Shown: one piece after another, positions 24,884 to 33,135 of the stretch
Layout: every line of letters starts with the position of its first letter
Position numbering within the stretch: the first letter of the stretch is position 1
Assembly: GCA_001552515.1 (NCBI GenBank)
Contig: BCRI01000061.1
Span: 1-40,335 of the forward strand
Reading direction: 5' to 3'
Length of the DNA: 40,335 nt
Source of the DNA: Sphaerimonospora mesophila NBRC 14179 = JCM 3151
GTDB taxonomy: Bacteria > Actinomycetota > Actinomycetes > Streptosporangiales > Streptosporangiaceae
The notes under the pieces: model-generated
Databases searched by the model: none
What the model was told of the DNA's origin: nothing
Seen by the model: only the letters and a program-made list of their open reading frames with translations
Position numbers and translations under genes: made by a program

Positions 24884-26473
24884 TCAGCCCCGCGACCAGA
24901 CCTTCTCCCACATCGGCCCGGTGCTGAGAAGACTCATTCCCACGACCTCTTCCTGGAGCAGGTAATTCATGCGGTACTCCTGGTTGAAGATCGCCGGGAC
25001 CAGCGCGGCGATGCGCTCCTGAGCGGTCCGGTACGCCGCCACACGCTCCGACGGCTCATCCGTCGACCGGCCGGTCTCGAGCGCCCTGTCGAGAGCGGCG
25101 TCGGAGAGCCCCCCGTGGTTGCGTTCACCGTCGCTGTGCAACTGTGCGAACATCGTCGGTTCGAAGTCGTCACCGGTGATCGCGTAGTTCGCCATCTGGA
25201 AATTGCCGGCCGCTACCATCGGCACCAGGGCGGTGTTCTGAACGATGGTCAGCTTCACCTCGATGTGGCGGAACTCGCCGAGCTGGCCCTGGATCATCTC
25301 GAACTCGGTGGCCATCGTGGTCGCGGCGACCAACTCGATTTTCACCGGCCCCCCGTTCTCGGCCGCGTACCTGTCGAACACCTCCTGTGCCGCCTGCTTG
25401 TCGACGGCAGGAAAGGTGATGTCGGGCGCGTGAAACGGGCTCGACTCCGGAAACATCGTCTTAGGCGCCGCGTTCGTACCGTCGTTGACGACCTGGTGCA
25501 GTTGTTCGAGGTCGATCGCCTGAGCGACGGCCCGCCGGATTTCGACGTCGTCGAAGGGGGGGACCTTCGTGTTGAACAGGATGGCGAGCCCTCCCCCGGT
25601 CTTGGACTCCAGCACACTGAAGCCCTGGTCGTGAGCCCGCGCGGCGTAGCGCGTGTTCGTCCCCGCGTCCGCGACCTGGGCCGCGCCCGAGGTGAAGGCG
25701 CTGAACCGCTGCTCGTCGTCGGGGACCTGTCGGATGGTGAGCTCGTCAAGGTGGGGAAGACCGCGCTGCCAGTAGCTCGGGTTCTTGACGAGCCGAAGCT
25801 CGCTGTCACGCACCCAGCTCTCCACCACGAAGGGCCCCGCGCCCACAGGGGCCTGGGCGAAGCCGTCTCCGAGCTTCTTGATCGCGGTGGGCGATCCGAT
25901 GTAGGGCAGGTATCGGACCACGAGCCGGGGGAACAGCGAGTAGACGTTCTTGAGAGTGATCCGTAGCGTCAGCGGGCCAACGACATCCAGACCTGCCACC
26001 GGTCCCATCCCGGGCGCCGAGTGTGCCCCGTTCGCCGGTTCCGCGATCCGCTCCCAGTTGAACTTCACGGCTTCCGCGTCGTACGGCGTCCCGTCGCTGA
26101 ACGTCACACCCTCACGGATCCTCAGGTCCCAGATCTTGTTGTCCTTGCTGGTCAATGACTCGGCGATTTTAGGAACGACCTCGTTCGTCGCCGGGTCTAT
26201 GTACATCAGCACGTCAAAGATCGCCGCAGCCTGCGCGGAGTCACCCGAACGCGCACCGGCGACGAGCCGTACCGGGTCGAGGCCGTTCGATTCGTTCTGA
26301 CTGAGGAAGATCAACGAACCGCCGGCGACGGGCTGCGACGACTTGGCACGGGTCGCAGTGCCATCCGATGCGCCGCCGGCGGCACAGCCGGCGGTGAGGC
26401 TGAGAATCACGGATGTAGCGATGAGGAGAGCATCGAGCCGACTGCGGGTACGTCGGGTGGCTGGATGGATCAT
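24884..26473 (-). CDS. ABC transporter substrate-binding lipoprotein, family 5
   Basis: A complete 529-residue SBP_bac_5 protein. A basic N-terminus and hydrophobic stretch (about residues 13-28) lead to a lipobox, LTAGC, with Cys30 as the predicted lipidated residue, so the mature protein should be anchored on the outer face of the membrane. The family block WDLRIREGVTFSDGTPYDAE is present (about 115-135). It is a paralogue of the truncated gene at the left edge. ATG at 26473 has AGGA about 6 nt upstream. It stands alone, with no transporter gene adjacent; the ABC importer at 14625-18713 is the likely partner. The long structured leader upstream suggests conditional expression. Confidence 0.93.
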   Translation of the reverse strand: MIHPATRRTRSRLDALLIATSVILSLTAGCAAGGASDGTATRAKSSQPVAGGSLIFLSQNESNGLDPVRLVAGARSGDSAQAAAIFDVLMYIDPATNEVVPKIAESLTSKDNKIWDLRIREGVTFSDGTPYDAEAVKFNWERIAEPANGAHSAPGMGPVAGLDVVGPLTLRITLKNVYSLFPRLVVRYLPYIGSPTAIKKLGDGFAQAPVGAGPFVVESWVRDSELRLVKNPSYWQRGLPHLDELTIRQVPDDEQRFSAFTSGAAQVADAGTNTRYAARAHDQGFSVLESKTGGGLAILFNTKVPPFDDVEIRRAVAQAIDLEQLHQVVNDGTNAAPKTMFPESSPFHAPDITFPAVDKQAAQEVFDRYAAENGGPVKIELVAATTMATEFEMIQGQLGEFRHIEVKLTIVQNTALVPMVAAGNFQMANYAITGDDFEPTMFAQLHSDGERNHGGLSDAALDRALETGRSTDEPSERVAAYRTAQERIAALVPAIFNQEYRMNYLLQEEVVGMSLLSTGPMWEKVWSRG

Positions 26474-26512
26474 GTCGTCCTACTCATTCCGTTGGATGCA
26501 TCGCAAGGTGGA

Positions 26513-26580
26513 AGAGGAGTTCGTGGCCCGCAGGCTTCGGACGAACTCCTCTGACCACGCGGAAAGTCCGAGCCTGCGGG
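26513..26580 (-). promoter_or_regulatory. Two interlocking stem-loops in the leader of the solute-binding gene
   Basis: Stem A pairs AGAGGAGTTCGT (26513-26524) with ACGAACTCCTCT (26541-26552), 12 bp without mismatch. Stem B pairs CCCGCAGGCTTCGGAC (26527-26542) with GTCCGAGCCTGCGGG (26566-26580), 15 bp with one bulged base. An arm of A lies in the loop of B, so the two are mutually exclusive or form an H-type pseudoknot. It ends 40 nt before the ATG. It could be an attenuator, a cis-regulatory RNA, or simply a terminator for the P450 transcript. Confidence 0.6.
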
Positions 26581-26647
26581 GGAATTCATGGGTGGAGCGG
26601 CCCCGTCTGGGCCACGCGCGCGTCGGTCGACCCACGGTCCAGATCAT

Positions 26648-26664
26648 GTCGGCACACCGCCGAC
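26648..26664 (-). terminator. Possible terminator after the P450 gene
   Basis: GTCGGC (26648-26653) and GCCGAC (26659-26664) form a 6-bp stem with a 5-nt loop, 28 nt past the P450 stop. It is short and without a T-run. The larger structures at 26513-26580 could serve the same purpose. Confidence 0.35.
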
Positions 26665-26692
26665 GTCCCCCGAGCAGTACGGCCGGTCGAGA

Positions 26693-27985
26693 CTACGAGA
26701 GCACGAGATGCACTGCCTCCGGCGCCCGTTCCTGCACCATCCCGCCGTACGTGATGGGTGGGGCGTCCGGGACCATGCGCAGACCGGGGAACCGCTCGGT
26801 GCAGGCCTCGAGGACGGTACGCAGCATGAGCCGCGCGACCGGTGCACCGAGGCATGCGTGGATGCCGAACCCCATCGCGAGGTGGCGGTTCCTTGACCGA
26901 CGCCGCACATCGAAGCGGAACGGGTCGTCGTAGGCGGCGGGGTCGAAACCGGAAGCGGCCTGGACCGTGTACACCGTCGTGCCGGCTGGGATCTCGAGCC
27001 CATGCCACTGAATGTCCCGCAATGGGAACCGGAAGTTGAACAGCCCGGAACCGTTGTAGCGCAGCACTTCCTCGATGGCCTGCGGGATGAGAGACCGATC
27101 CGCGCAGAGCAGCCGCCACTGATCCGGCCGGGCACCCAGCTCGGCCAGGGCATTTCCGATCAGCGTCGCCGTGGTCGACAGGCCGCCGCTGTAGAGCGTG
27201 AGCATGAGCTCGAAGGCCTCGTCGTCGGAGACACGCCCCGACCGGCGAGCCTGTACCAGGCGGCCGAGGACGTCGTCGCCGTCTTGGGACATGCGACGGT
27301 CGACCGCCGCCAGGCCATAGTCCTTCGCCGCCGCCCAGGCGTCGATGAACTCCCCCGGACGCGACTCACCAGGCCCGAGGTCGGCGAGCAGCCGCATCGA
27401 CTCGCTGTATCGCTCGAAAACCCCGAAGTCTTCCTGTGGCGTGCCGAGGATGAGACCGAGCACCACTCTCGAGGCCAACGGCCGCGCGAGTTCGGACATC
27501 ACCTCGATGCGCGCGTCGACCCCGTCGAGGAGCTCGCCGACCAGCGCCTGGACGGCGGCCGCGAGCCGGTTGACCACGCCGGGCGTGAAGGACGGCTGCA
27601 GAACCGACCGAAGGCGGGCATGGTCAGGCTCGTCGGTGAAGGCCATACTGCTCGCGCCGTTCTTGTAGTCGACGCTGTCCAGCCCAGCGTTGCTGGGCTT
27701 CACGCTCGAGAAGGTCGCATGGTCGGTGTACAGGGTCTTGACGTCGGCGTACCTCGCCGCGACGATACACGGAGTCCCGTTGGCAGACGCCCAGAAGGGT
27801 GGTCCGGCCACCCACTCCCGGTAATACGGGTGCGGATTCGCTTTGAAGGCAGGCTGGAAGAGCGGCACGTCGGGAAGGTCGTGCCCCTGCGTGCTCGCGG
27901 AGCTCTCGGCGGCGTTGGCAGGCCCGGCCTCGGGCAACCCGGCGCCGGTAACCGGGCACCTCAGTATCGTGGCATCCTCGTTCAC
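26693..27985 (-). CDS. Cytochrome P450
   Basis: A 430-residue bacterial class I P450. The K-helix ExxR is EEVLR (Glu306, Arg309), and the haem loop is MGFGIHACLG with Cys378 as the iron ligand. The I-helix reads YSGGLSTT (265-272), so the acidic residue normally before the conserved Thr is Ser270. GTG at 27985 is chosen because GGAGGG lies 5-6 nt upstream. It should hydroxylate or otherwise oxidise a pathway compound using electrons from ferredoxin; a putidaredoxin-type ferredoxin and reductase are encoded at 35647-37255. It is divergent from the LysR gene, its likely regulator. Confidence 0.92.
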   Translation of the reverse strand: MNEDATILRCPVTGAGLPEAGPANAAESSASTQGHDLPDVPLFQPAFKANPHPYYREWVAGPPFWASANGTPCIVAARYADVKTLYTDHATFSSVKPSNAGLDSVDYKNGASSMAFTDEPDHARLRSVLQPSFTPGVVNRLAAAVQALVGELLDGVDARIEVMSELARPLASRVVLGLILGTPQEDFGVFERYSESMRLLADLGPGESRPGEFIDAWAAAKDYGLAAVDRRMSQDGDDVLGRLVQARRSGRVSDDEAFELMLTLYSGGLSTTATLIGNALAELGARPDQWRLLCADRSLIPQAIEEVLRYNGSGLFNFRFPLRDIQWHGLEIPAGTTVYTVQAASGFDPAAYDDPFRFDVRRRSRNRHLAMGFGIHACLGAPVARLMLRTVLEACTERFPGLRMVPDAPPITYGGMVQERAPEAVHLVLS

Positions 27986-28044
27986 AAGACCCTCCGCATG
28001 AAAGAATGAAGTCGCTCGGTGAGCGCAGTGAGTCGGCTTTCGAA

Positions 28045-28172
28045 GATCGGTTGCTGAACGGCGTGACGTGGAAGAATTCAGGAAGCAACCGATCGCGCTT
28101 TCCAGGATCAAAGCACAGCCCGCATCACCTGTGAAGCGAGCGGTAGCAAACGATCGTTAAGGCAGAATTAAC
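28045..28172. promoter_or_regulatory. Repeat-rich control region between P450 and LysR genes
   Basis: This lies in the 436-bp gene-free stretch 27986-28421. AGCAACCGATC occurs inverted at 28045-28055 (GATCGGTTGCT) and direct at 28084-28094; a third copy with one change, AGCAAACGATC, is at 28145-28155, 61 bp from the second. Next to it are AACGATCGTT (28149-28158), a perfect palindrome, and GTTAA-N7-TTAAC (28156-28172), which fits the T-N11-A LysR box. The rest (28173-28421) shows no gene or clear signal. Confidence 0.6.
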
Positions 28173-28421
28173 ACACCAGACGGCAGAGCTTATCGCGAGA
28201 AATGCGAGGTGGGCTTGCCGCCGCAATCCGCGAATGGATAGGATGTCGAGACGATCCACAAGGGCGATATTTCCGACTCGGAATGCACGGCCCGGCCGGG
28301 TATTCGGCAAATCATCGAAGCGATCATCACCCGATGACGAGCGCCGACAGCCGATCCAAGGCGTCCGCGGGTGGGTGAATACGACTCCGACCCGGCATCG
28401 CCCGCCCATTGGAGGTACGAC

Positions 28422-29441
28422 GTGGAGCTGCTACGGATGCGTTGCTTCGTCGAGGTGGCCGAGCAACTCAGTTTCCGGCGCGCGGCCGAGCGACTCCACT
28501 ACTCCACAGCCCATCTGAGCCAGCAGATCAAGAAACTCGAAAATGAGCTCGGGCTGCTGCTCTTCGAAAGATCCAGCCGCGGTGTCGCGCTGACCCCCGC
28601 CGGCCAGCGGGTGCTGATCCGCGCTCGGGACTTCCTGCTCGCATACGAGCGCGTCATCGACGCGGCACGTGAGGCTCGCGCAGGCCTGCGATCTCGTCTG
28701 CGGGTCTACTACTCCTCGGGCAGCGGAGGGGCCGCCAAGTCCGCGATCCGGGCGTTCACGGCCGGAAATCCTCATATCGAAATATCATTGACACAGGTCA
28801 GAACACATCAACTCGTGCGTGCCCTCCGAGAAGGGCACGCCGATGTCGCCTTCGCCCTCGCCTCCATCGAGGAGATCACCGGCCTGAGCGCTGTGACGCT
28901 CGGCTGCTACATCCAGAACCAACTCGCCCTCCCGGACGACCACCCACTCGCCGGTCAAGAGTCGGTGACCATCTACGATCTCGAGGGGCAGCGGCTGCTC
29001 TTACCCTCCGACGACATGGCCAATATGCACTCCCGGCGCATTCTGCGATTCCTGGCCGAGCGCGGAATCGTGCCGGACCACCGCATCCAGATGATCTCGA
29101 ATGAAGAGGCATTCCTCGACGCCGTGGCCGCCGGGCTGGGTGCCGCGCTGGTAGGAGATTCGATCAGACAGCGATGGGAGAACCAGCCGTCGATCCGGTT
29201 CCACGAGTTGATCGGCGAGGCTCCTCACATACCTCAACTAATGATATGGGATGAGAATTGCCCGCAACTTACCGAGGCTTTTGTTCAGGTCGCTCGCGGA
29301 ACGGTGCCAGCACAATACCAGACGATTCACGACCCTGATTCTTCGGCGGCTCCCCGCTCTACCGGACTTGTTCAGAAAGCACCTGATGGAGATCTGAAGC
29401 CCGCTCCTGAGCGCGACGGGCCCGACCGCTCGGCGCGGTGA
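28422..29441 (+). CDS. LysR-family transcriptional regulator
   Basis: A 339-residue LysR regulator. The N-terminal helix-turn-helix (about residues 1-60) matches the family closely: ELLRMRCFVEVAEQLSFRRA, then AAERLHYSTAHLSQQIKKLE, followed by LFERSSRGVALTPAG. The C-terminal effector-binding domain occupies about 88-290, and a polar, poorly conserved tail of some 40 residues follows. GTG at 28422 is preferred over GTG 28371 because GGAGG lies 6 nt upstream and the family sequence begins directly there. It is divergent from the P450 gene, the classic layout for a LysR activator of its neighbour; effector unknown. Confidence 0.93.
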   Translation: MELLRMRCFVEVAEQLSFRRAAERLHYSTAHLSQQIKKLENELGLLLFERSSRGVALTPAGQRVLIRARDFLLAYERVIDAAREARAGLRSRLRVYYSSGSGGAAKSAIRAFTAGNPHIEISLTQVRTHQLVRALREGHADVAFALASIEEITGLSAVTLGCYIQNQLALPDDHPLAGQESVTIYDLEGQRLLLPSDDMANMHSRRILRFLAERGIVPDHRIQMISNEEAFLDAVAAGLGAALVGDSIRQRWENQPSIRFHELIGEAPHIPQLMIWDENCPQLTEAFVQVARGTVPAQYQTIHDPDSSAAPRSTGLVQKAPDGDLKPAPERDGPDRSAR

Positions 29442-29483
29442 CGATCACGGTCCCTCGACGTGGGTCAGGCTCACTCTGGCGAG

Positions 29484-29528
29484 GAGCCGCCGCTCGAGAT
29501 CCCCGAGCAGGGTCGGCCGCACCGGCTC
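29484..29528. terminator. Weak nested inverted repeat between convergent LysR and HAD genes
   Basis: GAGCCG (29484-29489) can pair with CGGCTC (29523-29528), enclosing GCTCG (29492-29496) with CGAGC (29504-29508). This is the only structure in the 123-bp gap between convergent genes. It is low in stability and may be chance. Confidence 0.25.
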
Positions 29529-29564
29529 AGGAATCGGGACCTCAAGCCGGAAAGGCGTGGGTCG

Positions 29565-30416
29565 TCACCAGTCGAAGAATCCCCGACCGCTCTTGCGACC
29601 CAGTTCACCAGCGGCCACCTTCTCCCGCAGAAGTCGAGGCGGAGCGAAGCGGTCGCCGAGAGTGGAGTGCAGGTACTCCGCGATGCCGAGGCGGACGTCG
29701 AGTCCCACGATGTCGGTGAGCCGCAGCGGACCGACCGGGAACTTGTACCCCAGCGTCATGGCCTTGTCGATGTCCTCGGCTGAGGCGACGTTCTCCTCCA
29801 GCATCCGAATCGCTTCGAGCCCGATGACCACGCCGAGCCTGCTGCTCGCGAAGCCCGGCGCGTCGCCGACGACGATCGGCTCCTTGCCGATTTCACGCAC
29901 CCATCCGACCGCCGTGTCCACGGTGGCGGACACGGTCTTCGTGCCCCGGACCACCTCCACCAGTTCGCTCACCGGTACCGGGTTGAAGAAGTGAAGGCCG
30001 CAGAAGCGCTCCGGAGCGCTCACATCTCGCGCCAGCCGGTCGATCGACAGGCTCGAGGTGTTGGATGCGAGCACCGTCGACGACGGGACAGCCGCAGCCA
30101 CGCGGGCCCAGGTATCGGCCTTCAACGCGAGATCCTCGGGAACGGCCTCGACGACGAGATCGGGCTCCCCCAGATTCTCAAGTCCCTCATCCGCGAACAG
30201 ACGGGCGAGCACGACATCGGCCGGTTCGGTGAGCGTCCCTTTCTCGGCAGCGATGGCGACCGTCCGCTCGACCCCGGCACGGCCGCGGGCGACGGCGTCC
30301 GCGGAGATCTCCCGCACATCCACCTCCCATCCGCTGACGAGGAAAGCGTGGGCGATCCCTGCTCCCATACGGCCGGCGCCCACCACCACGGCCCGGCGCG
30401 TCGTCGTCTCCGTCAT
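29565..30416 (-). CDS. 3-hydroxyacyl-CoA dehydrogenase, NAD-dependent
   Basis: A 283-residue single-domain-pair dehydrogenase, the size of 3-hydroxybutyryl-CoA dehydrogenase. NAD-binding VGAGRMGAGIAHAF begins near residue 11. The catalytic-region motif SNTSSLSI and the signature GLHFFNPVPVSELVEVV with its active His are intact, and the C-terminal domain ends in the conserved GRKSGRGFFDW. ATG at 30416 is favoured over a start at 30530 because the NAD motif then lies at the expected position. It is the last gene of the ten-gene operon, 7 nt after the thioesterase gene. It should oxidise a 3-hydroxyacyl-CoA to the 3-keto form ahead of thiolysis. Confidence 0.93.
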   Translation of the reverse strand: MTETTTRRAVVVGAGRMGAGIAHAFLVSGWEVDVREISADAVARGRAGVERTVAIAAEKGTLTEPADVVLARLFADEGLENLGEPDLVVEAVPEDLALKADTWARVAAAVPSSTVLASNTSSLSIDRLARDVSAPERFCGLHFFNPVPVSELVEVVRGTKTVSATVDTAVGWVREIGKEPIVVGDAPGFASSRLGVVIGLEAIRMLEENVASAEDIDKAMTLGYKFPVGPLRLTDIVGLDVRLGIAEYLHSTLGDRFAPPRLLREKVAAGELGRKSGRGFFDW

Positions 30417-30423
30417 TCGCTTC

Positions 30424-30888
30424 TCACCTTTCCTCCTGGCGGGTGATACCGGTGTCGCGCAGCCAGTCCGGCACGGGTGCGGGTGACTGCCGCCCATCGG
30501 CGGTGGTGATCCAGACATGCCGGCACTCACCGACGGCGAAGGCGCCGTGGACGTCGTCGAACCGGTGGATCACGGTGTAGCTGGCCGCCCCCACGCGGCC
30601 GACCCACGACATCGTCGTGAAAACGTCATCGAGGCCGATGGGGCGCCGGTAGTTGCAGCGGGCATCGACGACAGGTGTCGCGGCTCCCTCCGCGAGGATC
30701 CGCGAGAGAGGGTGGCCAAGGCGGTGCAGCAGTTCGGAGTACCCCTCGTCCATCCACCGAAAAAAGCGGGAGAAGTTGACCTGAACGGCATCGACGTCGA
30801 CCATCAGCACCCGGTGGTCGAGCACGGCTCGGACGGCACCCTCGGGCGGCACCGGTACGGCGCGCGTCTGCGTCACCGGGTCAGCCAC
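30424..30888 (-). CDS. Acyl-CoA thioesterase, 4HBT hot-dog fold
   Basis: A 154-residue hot-dog-fold protein. The N-terminal VDVDAVQVNFSRFFRWMDEG (about residues 29-48) corresponds to the 4-hydroxybenzoyl-CoA thioesterase pattern of an acidic residue followed by the central-helix start, and YRRPIGLDDVFTTMSW is the usual second-strand region. GTG at 30888 overlaps the hydratase stop by 8 nt. It would hydrolyse an acyl- or aroyl-CoA to the free acid, either to finish a branch or to recycle CoA from dead-end thioesters. Substrate unknown. Confidence 0.82.
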   Translation of the reverse strand: MADPVTQTRAVPVPPEGAVRAVLDHRVLMVDVDAVQVNFSRFFRWMDEGYSELLHRLGHPLSRILAEGAATPVVDARCNYRRPIGLDDVFTTMSWVGRVGAASYTVIHRFDDVHGAFAVGECRHVWITTADGRQSPAPVPDWLRDTGITRQEER

Positions 30889-31627
30889 GGCGGGTCTTCT
30901 TCTCGAGGAAGGCGTCCATGCGGGTCACCTTCTCATCGGATTCGAAGAGCACGGCCTGTGCCGCCAGGTCGAACTCCAGGGTGGCGTTCGGACGACCGAC
31001 GCGCAGCGCGAGTTTCGTGAGCTCGAGTGCCTGCCAGGACGCGCGTGCGATCCGTCGGCCGTACTCGATCGCCGCACCGAGTAGTTCGTCGGGCGAGTGC
31101 AGCCGGTCCACGAGACCCGCCTCCAATGCCTGGTGGGCGTCCAGGAACTCTCCGGCGAGCAGCATGCGCCGGGCAAGCGGCAGGCCGACGGCCTGCGCGA
31201 GCCGCCAGTTGGCACCCGCGCCCGCCAGGATTCCCAGCTGCGGCTCCGGCTGGCCGAACCGGGCGCGTGGGGTCGCCAGCCTGAAATCGCACGCCAGGGC
31301 GAGCTCGCACCCGCCGCCGATGGCCGGGCCGTCGACGGCGGCGATCGTCGGCCAACGGTGCTTCGAGAGCTTCTCGAAAAGCTCGGCGTTGATGCCGCTG
31401 AGCGCGTCGCGGCTGGTCCGCCGACGCAACTCCGCAATATCGGCGCCTGAGACGAACATCTCGGGGGTGGTCGAGTGGATGACGATGACGCAGGGGGTCC
31501 CGCGCACCGAGTCGAGCGCGGCGTGTATCTCCTCGACCATCGAGAGGTCCAGCGCATTGTGCTTCTCTGGACGGGCGAGGCCCATCAGCAGCAGATCGCC
31601 GTCACGGCGGACGTCCAGCAGGCTCAC
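30881..31627 (-). CDS. Enoyl-CoA hydratase/isomerase family (crotonase)
   Basis: A 248-residue crotonase-fold protein. The oxyanion-hole segments VSGADIAEL (about residues 59-67) and AIGGGCELALACD (about 101-113) are present. The first catalytic Glu position is kept in GQPEPQLGILAGAG, but where classic hydratases have the second Glu the sequence reads LARRMLLAG, so it may be an isomerase, a C-C hydrolase or another crotonase activity. GTG at 31627 overlaps the flavin monooxygenase stop by 4 nt. It is distinct from the hydratase at 38448 that heads the same operon. Confidence 0.9.
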   Translation of the reverse strand: MSLLDVRRDGDLLLMGLARPEKHNALDLSMVEEIHAALDSVRGTPCVIVIHSTTPEMFVSGADIAELRRRTSRDALSGINAELFEKLSKHRWPTIAAVDGPAIGGGCELALACDFRLATPRARFGQPEPQLGILAGAGANWRLAQAVGLPLARRMLLAGEFLDAHQALEAGLVDRLHSPDELLGAAIEYGRRIARASWQALELTKLALRVGRPNATLEFDLAAQAVLFESDEKVTRMDAFLEKKTRRG

Positions 31628-33135
31628 GAGAGCACCCCCTCGCGGCCGCGCAGGAGTGAGTACGCTTCCCGCACATGGTCGACGTCATCACCGGCGTACA
31701 GCACGTACCGGTCGGGGCGCACCAGCACCACACGCACTCCCCGCGACTCGAGCGTGCGCGCGGCGAACCGCCGCAGTTCATCGCCGGCGCCGGGCTCGGT
31801 CACGACCGTGAGAACGTCGTCCTGCACGCACCACCACGGGTCCACGTCTCGCCGGTCGCGAGCGATGAGGAGGAAACGGTCGCCCACGGTGTCGTCGAGG
31901 CCTCGGCCGCGGACAGGCGGCTGGCCGAAGAGCCGGCCGCCGCCTTCGGCGACCAGCGGCCCCGGCTGCAGGCGGGGCAGTGAGAACGGGATCCGCTTCT
32001 CCAGGGGTCGGGGGTCGGCGAGCAGACGGCGGTCTCGCTCGGCCGCGTACTCGGGGTCCCGAGAGCAGATGACGCCGCCGAAGGCGATGACGGCCTCGGT
32101 GATGGCGCGAACGTGGGGCTTGCGCTCCGACTCGTAGGTGTCGAGCACCGGCTCGGCCTCGGCCAGGTCCATCCGGGCGCGGACCACGCGGGCGAGCTTC
32201 CAGGCGAGGTTGACGGCGTCCCGCATCCCCGAGCACATGCCCTGGCCGAGGAAGGGGGGCATCTGGTGGGCGGCATCGCCGGCGATGAGGACGCGCCCGG
32301 CCCTCCAACGCCTGGCCACCAGGCCGTGGAAGACGTAGGTGGCGGCCCGCACCACCTCCACGTCGTCGACGTCGAGCCAGCCGGAAAGGAGTTCGGCCAC
32401 GCGTTCGGGCCGGACGGCTTCGGCGGGGTCGTCCTCCTCGTTGAGCTGAAGCTCGAAGCGGTAGCGCAGATCGGGCATCGGGATGGCCGTGTGCGGCCGG
32501 CGTGGGTCGCACATGTGGACGGCCTGCGTGGGCAGATGGGGCATCGGCCGCGGGAGCTGAAGGTCGACCACGAGCCACCGCTCGTCGAAGCCGAGGTCCT
32601 CGAGCGTGAGGCCGGCTCCTTCGCGCACAGGACTCCAGGAGCCGTCGGCGCCGATGAGCCAGCTCGCCCGCTCCCGAGTCTCGGTGCCATCGGGGTGGCG
32701 CAGCCGCAGCGTGACACCATCCTGGTCCTGGCCGAAGGACTCGAGTGTGGCGGGGACTCGCGCCGTGACGCCGGGCAGGGACAGTGCGTGACGGCGCAGC
32801 GTTCCGTCGAGCGTGGGCTGGTGGAAGTACATGCTGGCGGGCAGCCCGGAAACGCTGCCCTGGTCGCCGGGGATGCGCATCAGCGTCTCTCCGTCGGCGG
32901 AGCGGAACTCCAGACCGGGGTTGGGGATCATTCCCGGAAGGAGCTCGTCGAGCAGGCCCAGCTCCTGCAGCGTCCGCAGACCCATGTGGTCGATGTGCGC
33001 CGCCCGCGGCAGGGCGAACACGTCGGCGCTCTGCTCCACCACGAGCACCCGGACACCACGCTGGGCGAGCAGGGCGGTGAGGGTCGCACCGACGGGTCCG
33101 AGCCCGACGACGGCTACATCGTGAACGGAAGTCAT
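31624..33135 (-). CDS. FAD-dependent aromatic monooxygenase (MhpA/PheA-like)
   Basis: A 503-residue class A flavoprotein hydroxylase. It has the FAD-binding GLGPVGATLTALLAQRG (about residues 11-27), the DG motif in IGADGSWSPVR that contacts FAD and NAD(P)H, and the GD motif in IAGDAAHQMPPFLGQGM. A C-terminal thioredoxin-like domain of about 100 residues is typical of MhpA-type 3-(3-hydroxyphenyl)propionate hydroxylases. These enzymes add an oxygen to a phenolic ring ahead of ring cleavage, or carry out Baeyer-Villiger-like steps. ATG 33135 overlaps the preceding stop by 4 nt. No extradiol dioxygenase is visible nearby, so the product must be processed by another route. Confidence 0.9.
   Translation of the reverse strand: MTSVHDVAVVGLGPVGATLTALLAQRGVRVLVVEQSADVFALPRAAHIDHMGLRTLQELGLLDELLPGMIPNPGLEFRSADGETLMRIPGDQGSVSGLPASMYFHQPTLDGTLRRHALSLPGVTARVPATLESFGQDQDGVTLRLRHPDGTETRERASWLIGADGSWSPVREGAGLTLEDLGFDERWLVVDLQLPRPMPHLPTQAVHMCDPRRPHTAIPMPDLRYRFELQLNEEDDPAEAVRPERVAELLSGWLDVDDVEVVRAATYVFHGLVARRWRAGRVLIAGDAAHQMPPFLGQGMCSGMRDAVNLAWKLARVVRARMDLAEAEPVLDTYESERKPHVRAITEAVIAFGGVICSRDPEYAAERDRRLLADPRPLEKRIPFSLPRLQPGPLVAEGGGRLFGQPPVRGRGLDDTVGDRFLLIARDRRDVDPWWCVQDDVLTVVTEPGAGDELRRFAARTLESRGVRVVLVRPDRYVLYAGDDVDHVREAYSLLRGREGVLS

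Noticed and set aside
28125-28409. Short ORFs on both strands in the P450/LysR gap
   Set aside because: No family features or ribosome sites. The stretch is better explained by regulatory repeats and leader sequence.
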